A stretch of DNA of 64,000 bases, from positions 98,501 to 162,500 of the forward strand of contig CAUJNA010003068.1 of assembly GCA_963377175.1 (NCBI GenBank), given 5' to 3'. Of the stretch, positions 51,790-62,844 are shown piece after piece (within the stretch, counting starts at the first letter, position 1; every line of letters begins with the position of its first letter). A program made the translations under genes and the position numbers. This DNA is from Effrenium voratum. Taxonomy: Eukaryota > Sar > Dinophyceae > Suessiales > Symbiodiniaceae. A model generated the notes under the pieces. That model did no database searches, was not told the DNA's origin, and was given only the letters and a program-made list of their open reading frames with translations.

Positions 51790-53269
51790 CTCAGCTTGCA
51801 TGGGTTATTTTGGTTGTCGACCAGAGGTTGAAGCAGGTTGAAGCCGACACTGGCTGCTTTCGATTCCAGCTTAGGCACAACACTTTCTACCACAAGCACG
51901 CAGTCCACGACGCTTGCCAGGGACCGTTTTTGTTCTTTGTTGATGTGCTTGCTGATTCTGCACAGCAACTTGGGGTTCACTTCCTTGTTTCGTGCGGACT
52001 CATGCTTGCTTAGCTGCTGTTCCCTGGCCTTCTTCGGGATGGCTTTTAGCATCACAGTTCTCCTTGCTTGAGACCTCGGATGTCCTTGACTTGCTGCAGG
52101 CCTGGCTGGGTTTATATCCGTGTGTGCGAGGAATGCGTGTGTTTTGGCAATTTTGTCTGGTAAGTCACTACAACACTAAAGCATCATGAACATAGCGCAG
52201 GTACCGACAACATGTGCAGCATGATTTCCTGTCACAGGGAGGCGTATGGTCAACGTGGCCGGCGTGGGCTGGGGCGGGGGGGGGGGTGGGGGGGGGGTGA
52301 ATGTCCCTCACAATTGAGTGGCCGCCTGGGGATTGCCACTCTGCCACTCACCAAGCAAACAAGGGGAACAGAAAACGCGGTCTTTGCACGCACGGCTTTT
52401 GAATCGGTGGCCCAGAAGCTGGGCAAGTTGTCAGCTTTGCACTGCTCTGAAGTTCTTTGTCGCCTTGGGGCGCAAGCTGCAGCTTTGCACCTCGAAACTT
52501 TGTGTAGGGAGTTGTTGCAGACAGGAAACCCAATCGATATGGCAGGGTGTTGTGTTTTGACGAAAACTGTTGTTTGTGTTGTGTTTTTTCTTTTTCTGTT
52601 TCTTCCTTTTTTTCTGAGGTTTTTTGTGACAGCGGTTCCCGTGTGTGTATTGCTGATGTGCCAATTCCTCGTCTCAGTGGCTTGTGTTCGCTAAACCACA
52701 CAAACCAGCCCATAACCCAACCGACATCAACCGACTCAAAGTCAACCTGAAACCCTCCGAACAGCATCACGGATATCGGCCTTTACCAAGCCTAAATGAA
52801 CCCCAAACAAACCCAAGACCCGCCCTCATTCATTATACAAGACCTCGGCGAGCCACCCCCGAGCAACTCTGTACTGCCACCAAATCAAAGCCAATAGGCA
52901 GCCCTTGTCCAAGCGGGGCTGGTGATGCTGGGGATGACCCGATCCCCAACCTGGCCAACTAGGCCCCCAGAAAATACCGCCTCCTGCCCCCAACCTGAGA
53001 GCGAAACAAACATGATTTTCAGACTTGCAAGAGTTTCACGGCGGCGAGACACCCGGCTGCCTTGTTTTTGTACGTGGGCGTGCGGGTGCGCATGTGCGCC
53101 TTTGAAGGCTTCAAGTGGAAGCGGGATTTAATTAGTTGTGCGGGTTGCGCAGTACTGTAGTTAGGTTAGTTTGTGCGTTTCGTTTTGCACGGTTTGTATT
53201 TCCGTTTCTGTTGTGATTGATCTGCGTGTTGGTGGTGCCGTGTTGTGTGTTTTTTTTCTTCGTTTTTTT

Positions 53270-53296
53270 CTGGGTAGCTGAAAGCTGCAGGGGTCT
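53270..53296. repeat. Family F hairpin, copy
   Basis: CTGGGTAGCTGAAAGCTGCAG followed by GGG. The loop and inner AGCT/AGCT stem match the other copies; the outer stem is CTG/CAG. Confidence 0.55.
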
Positions 53297-53380
53297 TATC
53301 GGAGGGCTTCGCAGGGAGGCGCCCCTGGTTTTGACAACTGCAATGCTTCGCCTCTTTGCTGTTTGTGCTGGTGTTTAAGT

Positions 53381-53494
53381 TTTGGTGCATTTTGCCAAGG
53401 GATGTTAGGACTGAGCAACTTTTTGCCAACTAATGGGTTTTCCACTAAACCACTAAAAGTTAAACTTCTAGCAGGGGAGCAGAAAGCAACCGAG
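53381..53494. mobile_element. Hairpin-tailed element family A, copy 3
   Basis: Starts TTTGGTGCATTTTGCCAAGG and ends with the hairpin CTAAAAGTTAAACTTCTAG then CAGGGGAGC. About 85-90% like copy 1 at 3279 by eye. Confidence 0.8.
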
Positions 53495-53652
53495 TTTTAA
53501 GTCTCAGTCCGCGTCTTTGTCTTTGTGTGCGGGCATGCAAGCTACGTGCCAGTTGCTGCACGCGCGCGTGCGAAGGGTAGGCTGGCTAAGCCTAAGCCCT
53601 CGCTGATGGTCAATGGTTGTCCACGTTGGGCTCGCTAGTTCATTCTCGGCGT

Positions 53653-53706
53653 ATCTGAGAAGCACTACCAGCTCTAGCAGCACCACATCTTCCTCAACCA
53701 CGGCGC
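53653..53706 (+). CDS. Possible small Ser/Thr-rich exon
   Basis: Encodes RSTTSSSSTTSSSTTAQ, the same style as the giant Ser/Thr frame 3 kb upstream, with a GCGCAG|G border. It may be a displaced duplicate or a linker exon. The frame stays open to 54020 with Cys-containing sequence of unknown nature. Confidence 0.3.
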
Positions 53707-54318
53707 AGGGTTTCTGGTGCCGCCGCTTCTACGGCGTGAGTGCAGCTGAAAGCGGCGAGTGTCGGGCACCGGAAGGTGTAGAGGCTGACCAATGTGGCTT
53801 GGCGGCAATGGACTCGTGTTCTAAATCGGTTGGATGCGCTGCTGGGGTCATAGGCTTGAGTTCATGGGGGCTTGTGAAAGTCAACTGGGTGTTCCCGTTC
53901 ACCGACTTAGGGGGTGAGAATGGGAGGAGTGGCTGGTGTAAGCCCATGGGTCCGTGCTGGCGTGGCAATCAAGCAGGCCTTCGCAGGAAGGCCCCACTCA
54001 AGCTGTTTTGCACCTGCTGAGGCCAGTTCTGGCCAGCATTGCATAAGGGATGCTAAGGCGACGAATTGAACATTCGAATGCTTTGGCGAGTTGCGGCCGG
54101 CAAGTGAAACACGTCTCGACATTGGTGTCTCAAAATGAAGGGAGGTTTGGATGGGTGGTTCCCCCCCTGGTTCTTGTAGGGGCTAACATGGGGGACACCA
54201 CCCCGCCAGCTCCTAACCACCGGGCTCCAAACCATTGAGCGGAGGGAAGCTGATTTGAAGCACGCCTCATATGTCAGGCCTGGCCACAGCTCACGCCCCA
54301 CCACGCTGTGGGGGTCAG

Positions 54319-54372
54319 CTGCTGTGCCCCTCGGAGTTTCTCAGCGGCGGCAGCTGCCGGACCTGCGCAACG
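54319..54372 (+). CDS. Possible Cys-rich extracellular exon
   Basis: Encodes LLCPSEFLSGGSCRTCAT between tcag|CT and ACG|GT. The spacing C-P-x-x-x-x-x-G-x-x-C-x-x-C recalls the GCC2/GCC3 ephrin-receptor-like repeat of secreted alveolate proteins. One short match only. Confidence 0.3.
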
Positions 54373-55047
54373 GTGTATTTGCAGGCGCGCTTCTTTGGGC
54401 ATTAAATTGTGTGATGTGAGCGAAGCAGCTTGACCAATCACAGGCTTCTGAGTCTTGCAAGCTTATGCTGCCTGAAAATTCACAGTCTTGGGTGCTTTCG
54501 CGCCTCAGATGGTCCAGATATTGGCAGGTAGGGATGTGCAGCCAACGCCTTCACTCATGGTTGGATCTTGTTGATGCCCATGTGGCCGAGAGGTAGACGA
54601 CGACTAAACCTAGTCCGCCGCCCCATTCTTGAAAGTTTCATGTGCACTGTTTGAGGGACAAGCCGTCTTTTTTTCAACGCGGAAGGTAGTGATCGGTGCT
54701 TGTTGCGATGGTCCAATCATATTCACGCATCAAACACCTCCAATTTGGGATATCCAATGGCCCACTGCCTCAATGGACATGGTGCATGTCGTGCCGAATG
54801 GCAACCTGTTCATACTTGGTCATTTTGGACATCCCCAGAATTTCTGTCTTGACACCAAGCCTGCCATGAGCCGGATTTTCCTTAATGACTTTGGCCTCGC
54901 GGGAATGCTGCACCTCTTTCGTCGCATTTGGAAGGGGCCTCCCAAGAAATCCTCCAGGTGCCTTGGGCATAGGAGTAGTATGTTGGAGTGGGCCCAGAGT
55001 GAGCCGTCCAGCTGTCGAGGACTGGGGCGACTCCTACCGGATTTCAG

Positions 55048-55118
55048 GGCTGCTCCAGTGGGCTCCTCTTGCGGATGGGGTAGATGGATATGAGGTGTGG
55101 GTGATTGATGCTTGGCAG
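55048..55118 (+). CDS. Possible fibronectin-III-like exon
   Basis: Encodes GLLQWAPLADGVDGYEVWVI then DAWQ, between tttcag|GG and TGGCAG|GT. W-x-P...D-x-V-x-GY-x-V is the core strand pattern of FN3-type modules. It lies 0.7 kb after the Cys-rich candidate, so a secreted mosaic protein is conceivable. Unproven. Confidence 0.35.
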
Positions 55119-55995
55119 GTTGGCCTTGGGGACTGGGCTTCGGCCTCTGGTTGAGCAAGAAGCTACTAGATCAACCATGTAGATGTGCCTTTTTGCCAGA
55201 GGGCTTGAACCTGTTTGAGCAGCCTTGTTATTCAGCGCTGTTGGGAAGCAACTGCATTATTTCCGTGTGGTTTTTTTCAGTGTCCCCTGTTCCGCTGGTC
55301 CACTTTCCTCGCCACACAATGCAAACAAGTATTTGACAGGCAATGGATCAGCTGACCTCGGCTCCCAACTCGAACAAGTGTCACGAATTGAACCGACTGC
55401 GGGGTTTAATGCTACCTGGGGGGCCAATGGCAAAAGGAGTCACAGAGTTGAAGCTCAACTCTTTGGTGGAGGCCACACCGCCAACAAGAAAGAGCATGCG
55501 CATTGCGGGTGGCATTTGTGACCGGCGACATGCCAACATCATTGCAGGATCCATTGATTTCATTGTGTGCATGTGTGTTGGCGGTTTTGTTCGGATGCTG
55601 TCATGCGCCTGTGAATTCTGAGGATGACTGCGGGTCGCTTCTGGTACTGCTTGGCTTCGTGCCAGCGGATGGAGAGCCGGTTGCCATTCAGTGCTGCGAT
55701 CCCAGCTGGTACTTTTTGGACGTCAGCAGCGAGATACCTTACGTGCCTTTGGCTTCTTGCATGTTGATCCGCTTTTTGAGAAGCGTGGCATGGGACAGCC
55801 TATGTCCGTCCGAGTTTCACGTGGTTTTGCAATGCCTCACTCAGGAGTCGGTGGGCTTTGCAATCATCCCTCTGCAGGCTGGGGTAAGGAAGGTCTGCTT
55901 GCAATCGAAGTCACGCTGAATGAGTTGCTTTGTAGAAGGAAACCTGTGATAACCCGAAACGTGGGAATTGCCAGCCATCCCCGTATGTTTTTGTG

Positions 55996-56060
55996 CTTTT
56001 AGGGTTTAGTGGGGGCTTCCATTTAACCCCCTAAAAGTTAAGCTTTTAGCAGGAGATCTG
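55996..56060. mobile_element. Hairpin-tailed element family A, copy 6
   Basis: Ends CTAAAAGTTAAGCTTTTAG then CAGGAGATC. The 5' part shares only TTTAGTGG and TTTAACCC with the copy at 21828. Confidence 0.6.
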
Positions 56061-56288
56061 AGGACAGCCCAGGAAATCAAGCCGCATTTTTGCGAACTTG
56101 CAAATCCTAGCTTTGAATTGTGGCCCCTTCTTACTGTACACCTTGTACAGATATTTGGTCAGCCCGTCTTTGAGTTGGGAAGCTGCTTTCGGTGGCAATA
56201 CATGTTTGCACTTATTGTAATGCGGATCCTTCAGTCAATCTATGGGACATATTACATACTCACTTGCCCAAAGACAACCTTCTGAACT

Positions 56289-56350
56289 TTTGGTTTTACC
56301 ATGATGTTGATCCATATTTAGTCAAGGTCTCAAAAGGTGATCACCTTTTC
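56289..56350. mobile_element. Hairpin-tailed element family B, copy 3
   Basis: Has CTTTTGGTTTTACCATGATG and ends with the perfect 18-bp palindrome AAAAGGTGATCACCTTTT (56332-56349). Confidence 0.65.
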
Positions 56351-56472
56351 TTTCTTGGCTTCTGGGGCAAATGTGCACATACATGTGTATATATATATAT
56401 ATGTGTGTGTGTGTATGCATGTATATATATATAGACTACTACTACCACCACCACTTGTTTTTTACCACCACC

Positions 56473-56475
56473 GCG

Positions 56476-56520
<45 letters not shown>

Positions 56521-56535
56521 GCTACTACCACCACA
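56473..56535. repeat. (ACT)n microsatellite
   Basis: About sixteen CTA/ACT units flanked by ACC units. Confidence 0.95.
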
Positions 56536-57568
56536 GGCAGGTGTTTCTCTTGGACGTGCTTTTTCCCAGGGAGAGGAGTGGCTTTCCGGCGCTTTGCTTC
56601 CCATTTTGAACCGCCCGGGCGCCCAGTCCTTGACCCGAGTTTCAAAGCCCCAAACCCTTGGGGTTTGGCTTTGGACATGCTTAAGAGCAGTTTTTTATCT
56701 CTCACTCCGAAAGGAAGGATTCTTCCATGGCCTTGGTGGATTTCATCTCCGCAAAGTTTCCTTGAGCCTTGGGGGAGCGTCCATTTCTCCCAAGGGCGGT
56801 TGCATGCTCAAGATATCTCAAGATGCTTGTGAAGAGAATGAACCAGGCCTAAATCGAAATCATTTGCTTGAGTGGCAGGTATGGCCGAATTCAATTCATT
56901 TGCTTGAGTGTCGTTGCAGGCATGGTCCTGAACCTGCGCCGGTTGATACGCAAGCATACCCCACACCCTTAGTCAGGCCAATTGCTCAGCAGGTGCAGTC
57001 TCAGAAAACAGCCTCTCCATAGCCCGAAACCCCAGAAATGAGCATGTGAATCATTCCATGTTTGACGCCTTGTCGATGGTGCTGTTATCAAGATTAGCAC
57101 GTGCTATTATGCTGTTGCGCGATGCCAATAACACAAAGCTGACTTTGGTTTGACAAAGGTACGTTCTGGGGGTGGCATGGCCCTCCACATTGCTGTAGAA
57201 CTGATTTTGGCTGTATTTATACGTTGCCAAGCAGCAGCGCCCGTGAAGGAAGCGCGATGGCCCGTGGAAAGACATACGGCCTTGAGGTCATTGGTTTTTG
57301 TGGGAGCTTCAGTGTGGTTGGCGCGGGTTGCGAATTGAATCTGAAACCGGATCTTGGCAGCCCCGCTTTCGGCAGCCCCGCTTTTCGGGCACCATGCACT
57401 AGGCAGCTTTTAGAGTTCTTCTGAGATGATCTCTTGTTCTTCTGCATTTTTCGACAGGGCAAGATCAATCCGCCGTTGTAAGCCTTGTTTCTTCAAGCCG
57501 TCGGAGTGAAACACGTGGGCTGTTGAGCCACCGATATTGCTGCCTGTCGCCACGCGCCTGTGGCCTAG

Positions 57569-57858
57569 GCGAACCTCTTCCAACATCAACAACCACGTGG
57601 ACAGCCACTACTGCCTCAATTACCACAACCAGCACAACCACCGCAACCACCACAACCACCACAACCACCACCACAACCACAACAACCACCGCAACCACAG
57701 CCACAGCAACCGCCACAACCGCCACAGCCACAGCTACAACAGCCACGGCTACAGCAACTGACACCACGACTACGACGGCAAGTGCTGCCGCTGCAACAAC
57801 AACCTTGTCCTCATCGACGATGACCACTTTCCAGGCAGAATGGCCGATCAAGTCCTGA
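57569..57858 (+). CDS. Thr-rich exon of unknown gene
   Basis: After cctag|GC the frame reads EPLPTSTTTWTATTASITTT, runs on as almost pure Thr with Ala and Ser, and closes LSSSTMTTFQAEWPIKS and a stop. The AG|GC acceptor fits the window's splice style. The Thr run is built from ACA/ACC/ACG/ACT codons and Ala from GCA/GCC, so it is not a single microsatellite. Likely an O-glycosylated tail; function unknown. Confidence 0.45.
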
Positions 57859-58409
57859 TTGATAGCCGGCAGGGGTTGAATGACATGCTTGGCCAGTCGG
57901 GTCACTGTTGCCAGAAGCCAGCATGGTTTTGCGTGCAGCACGGCGAACATATTTTTTGGCTATGGGATGAGGGAATCAGCTGCTGTTCTAGAATTGTCAT
58001 GCGCAAGATGGGATCGCCCCGAACATATTCACATGTTTACATATATTTCCATAGAACCTATGCCTGGCATTTGCAAGACAATTCACAATTTAATGCTCAC
58101 AACACCCGCACACACTCACCCACTTATTTACCCGCCCGCCCGCCCATGCAGGCACGCACAACTTTTCAAAACTTGCGCGGAAACAGTGCAGTAGTTCCAC
58201 TCGGTCTTCCAGCGAGGTTGATGTTACACATGTTGCAGGTGTAGATTATGCAACATGTACTTCGCAACGGGATGAAGCTCCAGTCACAAGAACACGCCGT
58301 AAGGGAACAAAAGCATCAGAGCAATGGCTGCATGTTGGGGACAGAGGGATAACTCCAGGAATTCTTTGCACATGCAGTTGAGACGATTTCAAATTGATCC
58401 AAGCAAGCA

Positions 58410-58989
58410 AAGTCTCATGGATTGCTTACCCCCCCCCCCCCCAAGGGGGGGTCCCCCCTTTTCTGAGAGCCCTGAGGTCCTACTAAGGCAGTACTAAGGC
58501 CTTACTAGCTGATCAGTGCTCATTTAGCACTCGGTAGCACCTCAAAACCAGTTTTGCCTTGCCTCAGGGAAACTTGTTGCTGCCAAGGGTGACAACACTA
58601 CTTTCAATGCATCTCAAGCCGCAAGCATGCTTGTTGTTACAATAGGAGCTGAACATCAAATGCGCAGATGGCCTCGTTCCAGCAATTTTGAGGCACTACT
58701 GAGTCCTTACTGAGCCCTTACTGAGGCTTTACTGAGACCTTACTGAGGCCTTGTTGAGTTTAAGGCCTTACTGAGGCCTTAGTAAGGTCTCGAACTGGCA
58801 ACTTGAGGTGTGTGACATTAGTGGTTGATGCGTACTCACCTACCTCCTCATGGCTAAGGTTCGTGCATTCCTTATTTCCCGCATTGAACATGCACACCTG
58901 CGCAAAACCAGTCATGCTCAGCAAGCTTAGTGAGAGGGTAAAATTGGGGGACCCCCCCCTAAAAAAAGGGTAAGTAATCCATGAAAGTC
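58410..58989. mobile_element. 570-bp MITE-like element with TIRs and 5-bp target duplication
   Basis: The element spans 58415-58984. The left end TCATGGATTGCTTACCC and the reverse complement of the right end, TCATGGATTACTTACCC, differ at one base. Both are followed by G/C runs containing GGGGGGGTCCCCC. AAGTC flanks it directly at 58410-58414 and 58985-58989. The interior has degenerate CCTTACTGAGGC units (58685-58800) and no coding frame. Confidence 0.85.
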
Positions 58990-59319
58990 AAAAACATTTG
59001 AATTGGTTGCTCCAGGTTTGCTCATGTATCCCAAGCGATGGCTATGGGGATGAGGTAACCCTGTCAGAAAAATAAGAGCGCCGGTGAGGCCTTTGATCCA
59101 GGCGATCCGGTGCAAATCGAAGGATGTGCCGGGCCCAGAGAGAGAAAGAGGGAGGACCAGTCCAACTCCGCTTCGGAAGAATGTTGTGCGGAAGGACGTT
59201 TTGATGGTGCTTCAAGTGCAAATAAGGCACGTTTGCACAGCTCAAGTTGATGCATAGGTATGGACTGGTAGGTTTCCACAAGCTGTTGATCACAAGCGTG
59301 TTCGTTTGGTAGCTGGGTA

Positions 59320-59409
59320 TGGCTCAAAAAACCGGTACCAAAATGGAACCCTGGTAAGTGGAAACATGGACCAAAACCTGCGTAACCCTAGCTGTTTAAT
59401 TTTGAGCCA
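59320..59409. mobile_element. TGGCTCAAA-ended element, copy 1
   Basis: About 90 bp from TGGCTCAAA to TTTGAGCCA. The interior contains GGTACCAAAATGGAACC and CGTAACCCTAGCTGTTT, shared with the inverted copy at 62762. Inverted flanks TAGCTGG.../...CCAGCTA extend the stem. Confidence 0.75.
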
Positions 59410-59428
59410 CTGCCAGCTAGTTTCTGAG

Positions 59429-59508
59429 GCATGGACATCGTCCTGGCAGACAACTCCGTCTTTCTGGATCCAAATAACTTGGAGGCTGCAGAGACCGTCG
59501 TCCAGGAG
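59429..59508 (+). CDS. Candidate exon of unknown gene with AG|GC...GAG|GC borders
   Basis: Encodes MDIVLADNSVFLDPNNLEAA then ETVVQE. Acceptor ctgag|GC and donor GAG|GC are exactly the splice style of the ATPase gene. The phase is 1 in, 0 out. Protein-like composition, no family recognised. The acceptor is 19 bp after the TGGCTCAAA element. Confidence 0.42.
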
Positions 59509-60321
59509 GCTGGATGGTGTAAATTCGCTGAAGGAAACTGGTGAAAAGAAAGACGAACTCTGTTTCGGGGGTGTTCTTATTGGCTTTCATTTGCGTAAGA
59601 ATGTGTTGTATTTTCCCCTGTTGGTTTTGAAGGGAACCTATCACTACTGGACATATGTTTATTTTTTCCAGGGGTCTTAACCAAATGGAAGTTGGTCGCT
59701 TGGACTGTTGGACCCGGGTTTGGGCATCAAATACTTCATGGCATGTGCCCCACTGGCATGAGGATTCGAGTTGGCGTGCCAGAAAAGATGGGCGAGCTTC
59801 TGGTTTCCTGTGAGAATAACAGGGTCAGTCCTTGTGAGGATGCTTTGAAGACCACAGCAGTTAAGGTTCGGCCCGGGCTCCTCCGGCTATTCCCTTGAAA
59901 CAAGCTAGCACATCAGACGATACATGCCGTCAGAAGATGCTGACCCCATATTCATCAACCCCTTTTTATCAAAGCGGGGGTGTCGCTTGGTTTAGTGGAG
60001 AATCATCACTTTTGGAGGGGAAGACCCCCCTATTACTCAACTAAGGTTGATTCATGCGGGGTCAACATTAGGCCGGTATGATAACCATGCTGATTATGTA
60101 CAAGTTCATCCTAATAGACCCACCACGACGTATGCAAGATGTTGCAAACAAATAGAGCCCATGCGCATGTCCTGCATCTGAGCTTCAGGGTTCAAGTAGA
60201 TGCCACGATTCCCATCTTGGCTGAGCTATGTCCTGTACTTACCCATGCCATCTACATGGCTTGGTGTGACCGAACCCCTCAGACCTTTGGCGGGTGGCTT
60301 TCTCATTCCTACGCGCCACAG

Positions 60322-60396
60322 GGTGTAAGCATGAGACGTCGCTTCCAGGCGGTGGCGGAGGCTGCCGGAGAGGATGTGCAGCCGTCCAACGTCCAG
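60322..60396 (+). CDS. Candidate exon of unknown gene
   Basis: Between ccacag|GG and GTCCAG|GT it encodes GVSMRRRFQAVAEAAGEDVQ then PSNVQ. GC-rich, protein-like, 75 bp in phase 0. No family recognised; may belong with the segment at 59429. Confidence 0.35.
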
Positions 60397-62100
60397 GTGG
60401 GTCGCTGGTGGGCCGCTGGCGGTGGGAGTGAAGGTCTAGGCGAAGAACAAAAAAGAGAAAAAAGCTGAATTGGGTCAATGTCTGTTGGGGGTGGACCTTC
60501 TTTAGCAAACAGGAAGCCAAAGGGATATCAACAAGCAATTGGCACCCTGACTTTGTAGCCTAGCTGCCGTCTGAAGCCCTGCCTTGGCTTTGACAGCTGC
60601 CAAGACACGCATGCGCAGATTCACAGAGAGGTCTAGATATGGGCCTCCCTTCAAAAACATCCGGGGTACCATCTCACCCCTTGGAATATGTTTCTGGGAT
60701 ATGTGTTAGATTCAAATTTTGAGGGGCGGTGGCTTCGGGTTACCCTTGGTTGTTTTGCAAAATTCATGACAACCCGTTGGCCCCAGAAACAACCAGGGGT
60801 GGCTGTACCCCGGAAGAATTCCGAGGGTGAGAATGACCCCAATACTTGGTTGACAAAGGCCCGTGAATGTTAGATGGTTGATCTAGAGTGTGAGATTGAT
60901 TGCGATTATGCTGTCTAACGCTTGTCCCTTGACATGTATTCCACGCAACATGCTCGTACAAGGAAGCGCTTTACTTCAAAGCCAACGATCCCTGAGGGAG
61001 GCGTTTTCTCCTGAGAAGACACACCCATAAATAGAACATCAAGATGCGGAAAAACCCAAAAAAACAATTGCCGTTTTCAAAAACGTTTCCTGTTTGTATT
61101 TCCGGCGGCAGTTTGTGCATGATTGTTGCATTTTGTTTGTTCGCGGTTGTGTGGCAAGACCTGCGATTCTGGCAACCTTGCCGCAATGTCGGCGACACTT
61201 CACGCAATACTGGCAACAATTCCCGGAAATCAAAATGGAGTCAATGCCGTCGACTGAGTACTATTCCCTTGAGCTTCAGCAGTCCATATTTTTTGTGATT
61301 CCGGCAAATTTTGGTGACTTTGGCTGAAATTTGCTGAAACCTCAGCCGAAAGAGCACATATTTTAGAGTTGAGATGATGAAACAGGCGTTGAAGGCATTT
61401 GAATTCTCGAAAGCAAGGAACACAAGTCTTGGCCTGCCAAAACAATTAAAAACGGAGCTGAGCAAACATCTCCAAGTTCGGTATTTGTTGTTTCTCCCAG
61501 GGTGCGTGACCCCTCATTCACCCTCCTTTCAGCAGCTAAGTTCAACCCTTTGTACCCATCTTCTTTTTTCGGACATGTTCCAACTGCTTTGTGGTAGGGT
61601 TTCTGGTTGCCAGCGTCCGCTCGACATTTGCCAGGTTTCATTCCAGACCAGGAGCTGTGGAGATGCGCGGCGCTTGCAAGCGGGGGCTTTGCTCGCGGCA
61701 GTCTTCGCACCCTGGCAAGGTCTGTGCGCCGGTTTCAAACCTGTGGCTCAAGACCCTTGATGGGATAGTCATGATCATCGAAACGCTTTTCTTGGCAACT
61801 CATTGAGGCTTTGCCCCGAAAAAGCGGACATAGGTCACGAGTCTATGTCAAACCCCACATGGCAGTCAATGACATTTGGTCCAATGCTGCATCCTGTCTC
61901 ACTCGCAAGTGTCAAGACCCATCCCAGTCGGATGTCTCTTTTTTCCAAAGGTCCGACATGGCTTGTCTTCTTTTGGGGGTACCGGTTTTAACGGGAAACC
62001 AAAAGAAAAACACCATTCTGACGGCCCCCACACAACCCCACCAAAGAAAACAACAACGGGACACGCCTTCGAACACCTGGCATCCAAACCGCCCCCATTT

Positions 62101-62235
62101 CGGGGGACTCCGACTGGCGAGTTCTTCGAGCGAGCGCTTGAGGTGATTGTGCTGCCTAGCGCCGAGCTGCCGGTGATGCAGCGCGTAAGCCAGCGAATTG
62201 AGCAGACCTCCCCGGAGGCTGTGACTTGGCGATAG
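62101..62235 (+). CDS. Possible terminal exon of unknown gene
   Basis: An open stretch encodes EFFERALEVIVLPSAELPVM, then QRVSQRIEQTSPEAVTWR and a TAG stop. GC-rich against AT-richer flanks. The 5' border is not fixed. Confidence 0.3.
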   Translation, partial: RGTPTGEFFERALEVIVLPSAELPVMQRVSQRIEQTSPEAVTWR

Positions 62236-62259
62236 GTCCATTGATGGATTAGATTGTTC

Positions 62260-62345
62260 AAAGCGAATCGACCTTTTGACCTTTTGGTTTTCCCATTCTG
62301 GTCCATCTTTTAGTAGAGGTGCCAAAAGGTTAACCTTTTAGTTCT
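62260..62345. mobile_element. Hairpin-tailed element family B, copy 2
   Basis: AAAGCGAATCGACCTTTTGA, CCTTTTGGTTTTCCC and the perfect palindrome AAAAGGTTAACCTTTT (62324-62339). The order is the same as in the copy at 44652. Confidence 0.75.
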
Positions 62346-62761
62346 GGGTCCTTTGGGCAACTTGAGTTGATGGATTCGATTGTTGCATGTGTCCATTTTA
62401 CCATTGATCCTTGCGAAGTGCCATGACTTGCTGCACTTTCCGGAAGTAGGCATCGTTGGCTGCAGGTTGCTGGGTCCAAAAGCGTTTGGAGTTGTGGCCA
62501 CGGATCGTTGATTCGGTTCCCTCCTGAGAGGCTCGACCAGGACCGAGCGTCAATGGCCATTCGGTGAACAGCCAGCTGGTGGTGCCAATCATCTGAGCGA
62601 GTTTTAGATAGCAGTCATGACTTGGACCATGTCCCATTTTTCAACCATTGGAGCAATGGGAGCCAGATAACTAGCGAGCATAGACCCGATCATACATGGA
62701 ACCCGGCACTTCACTTACACAGTTGTATCCGGTGCATCGAGTTTCATTGCGGACATGTGGG

Positions 62762-62844
62762 TGGCTCAAAGTCAAAGAGCTAGGGTTACGTTAGTCTTTG
62801 GACCCATTTACCAAGGTGCCATTTTGGTACATTTATTTGAGCCA
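62762..62844. mobile_element. TGGCTCAAA-ended element, copy 2 (inverted)
   Basis: 83 bp. Its reverse complement matches copy 1 at 59320 through GTACCAAAATGGCACC and CGTAACCCTAGCTCTTT. Inverted flanks here are ATGTGG.../...CCACAT, different from copy 1 but still paired. Confidence 0.75.

Larger units (their letters stand above)
50642..53380. other. Non-coding or unrecognised sequence after the Ser/Thr frame
   Basis: Holds the family D copy at 51706, a G-run at 52275-52305 and a family F hairpin at 53270. No gene was recognised. Confidence 0.5.
55119..57568. other. Unrecognised sequence with small elements
   Basis: Open but unidentifiable stretches occur near 55.50-55.92 kb. The interval also contains family A copy 6, family B copy 3, AT/GT runs at 56.39-56.43 kb and an ACT microsatellite. 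Confidence 0.4.
58990..62100. other. Region of scattered exon-like segments
   Basis: Apart from the candidates listed, I see no recognisable gene or repeat array at 59.9-60.3, 60.5-61.3 or 61.4-62.1 kb. Confidence 0.4.

Noticed and set aside
55503..55919. 139-codon frame as a gene
   Set aside because: Other frames over the same DNA are equally open, no motif was recognised and no consistent splice borders were found.
59319..59345. Dinoflagellate spliced-leader relic near TGGCTCAAA
   Set aside because: Only the last 8-9 bases resemble the 22-nt leader; the preceding CCGTAGCCATTT part is absent. The same sequence is explained by the inverted-repeat element.
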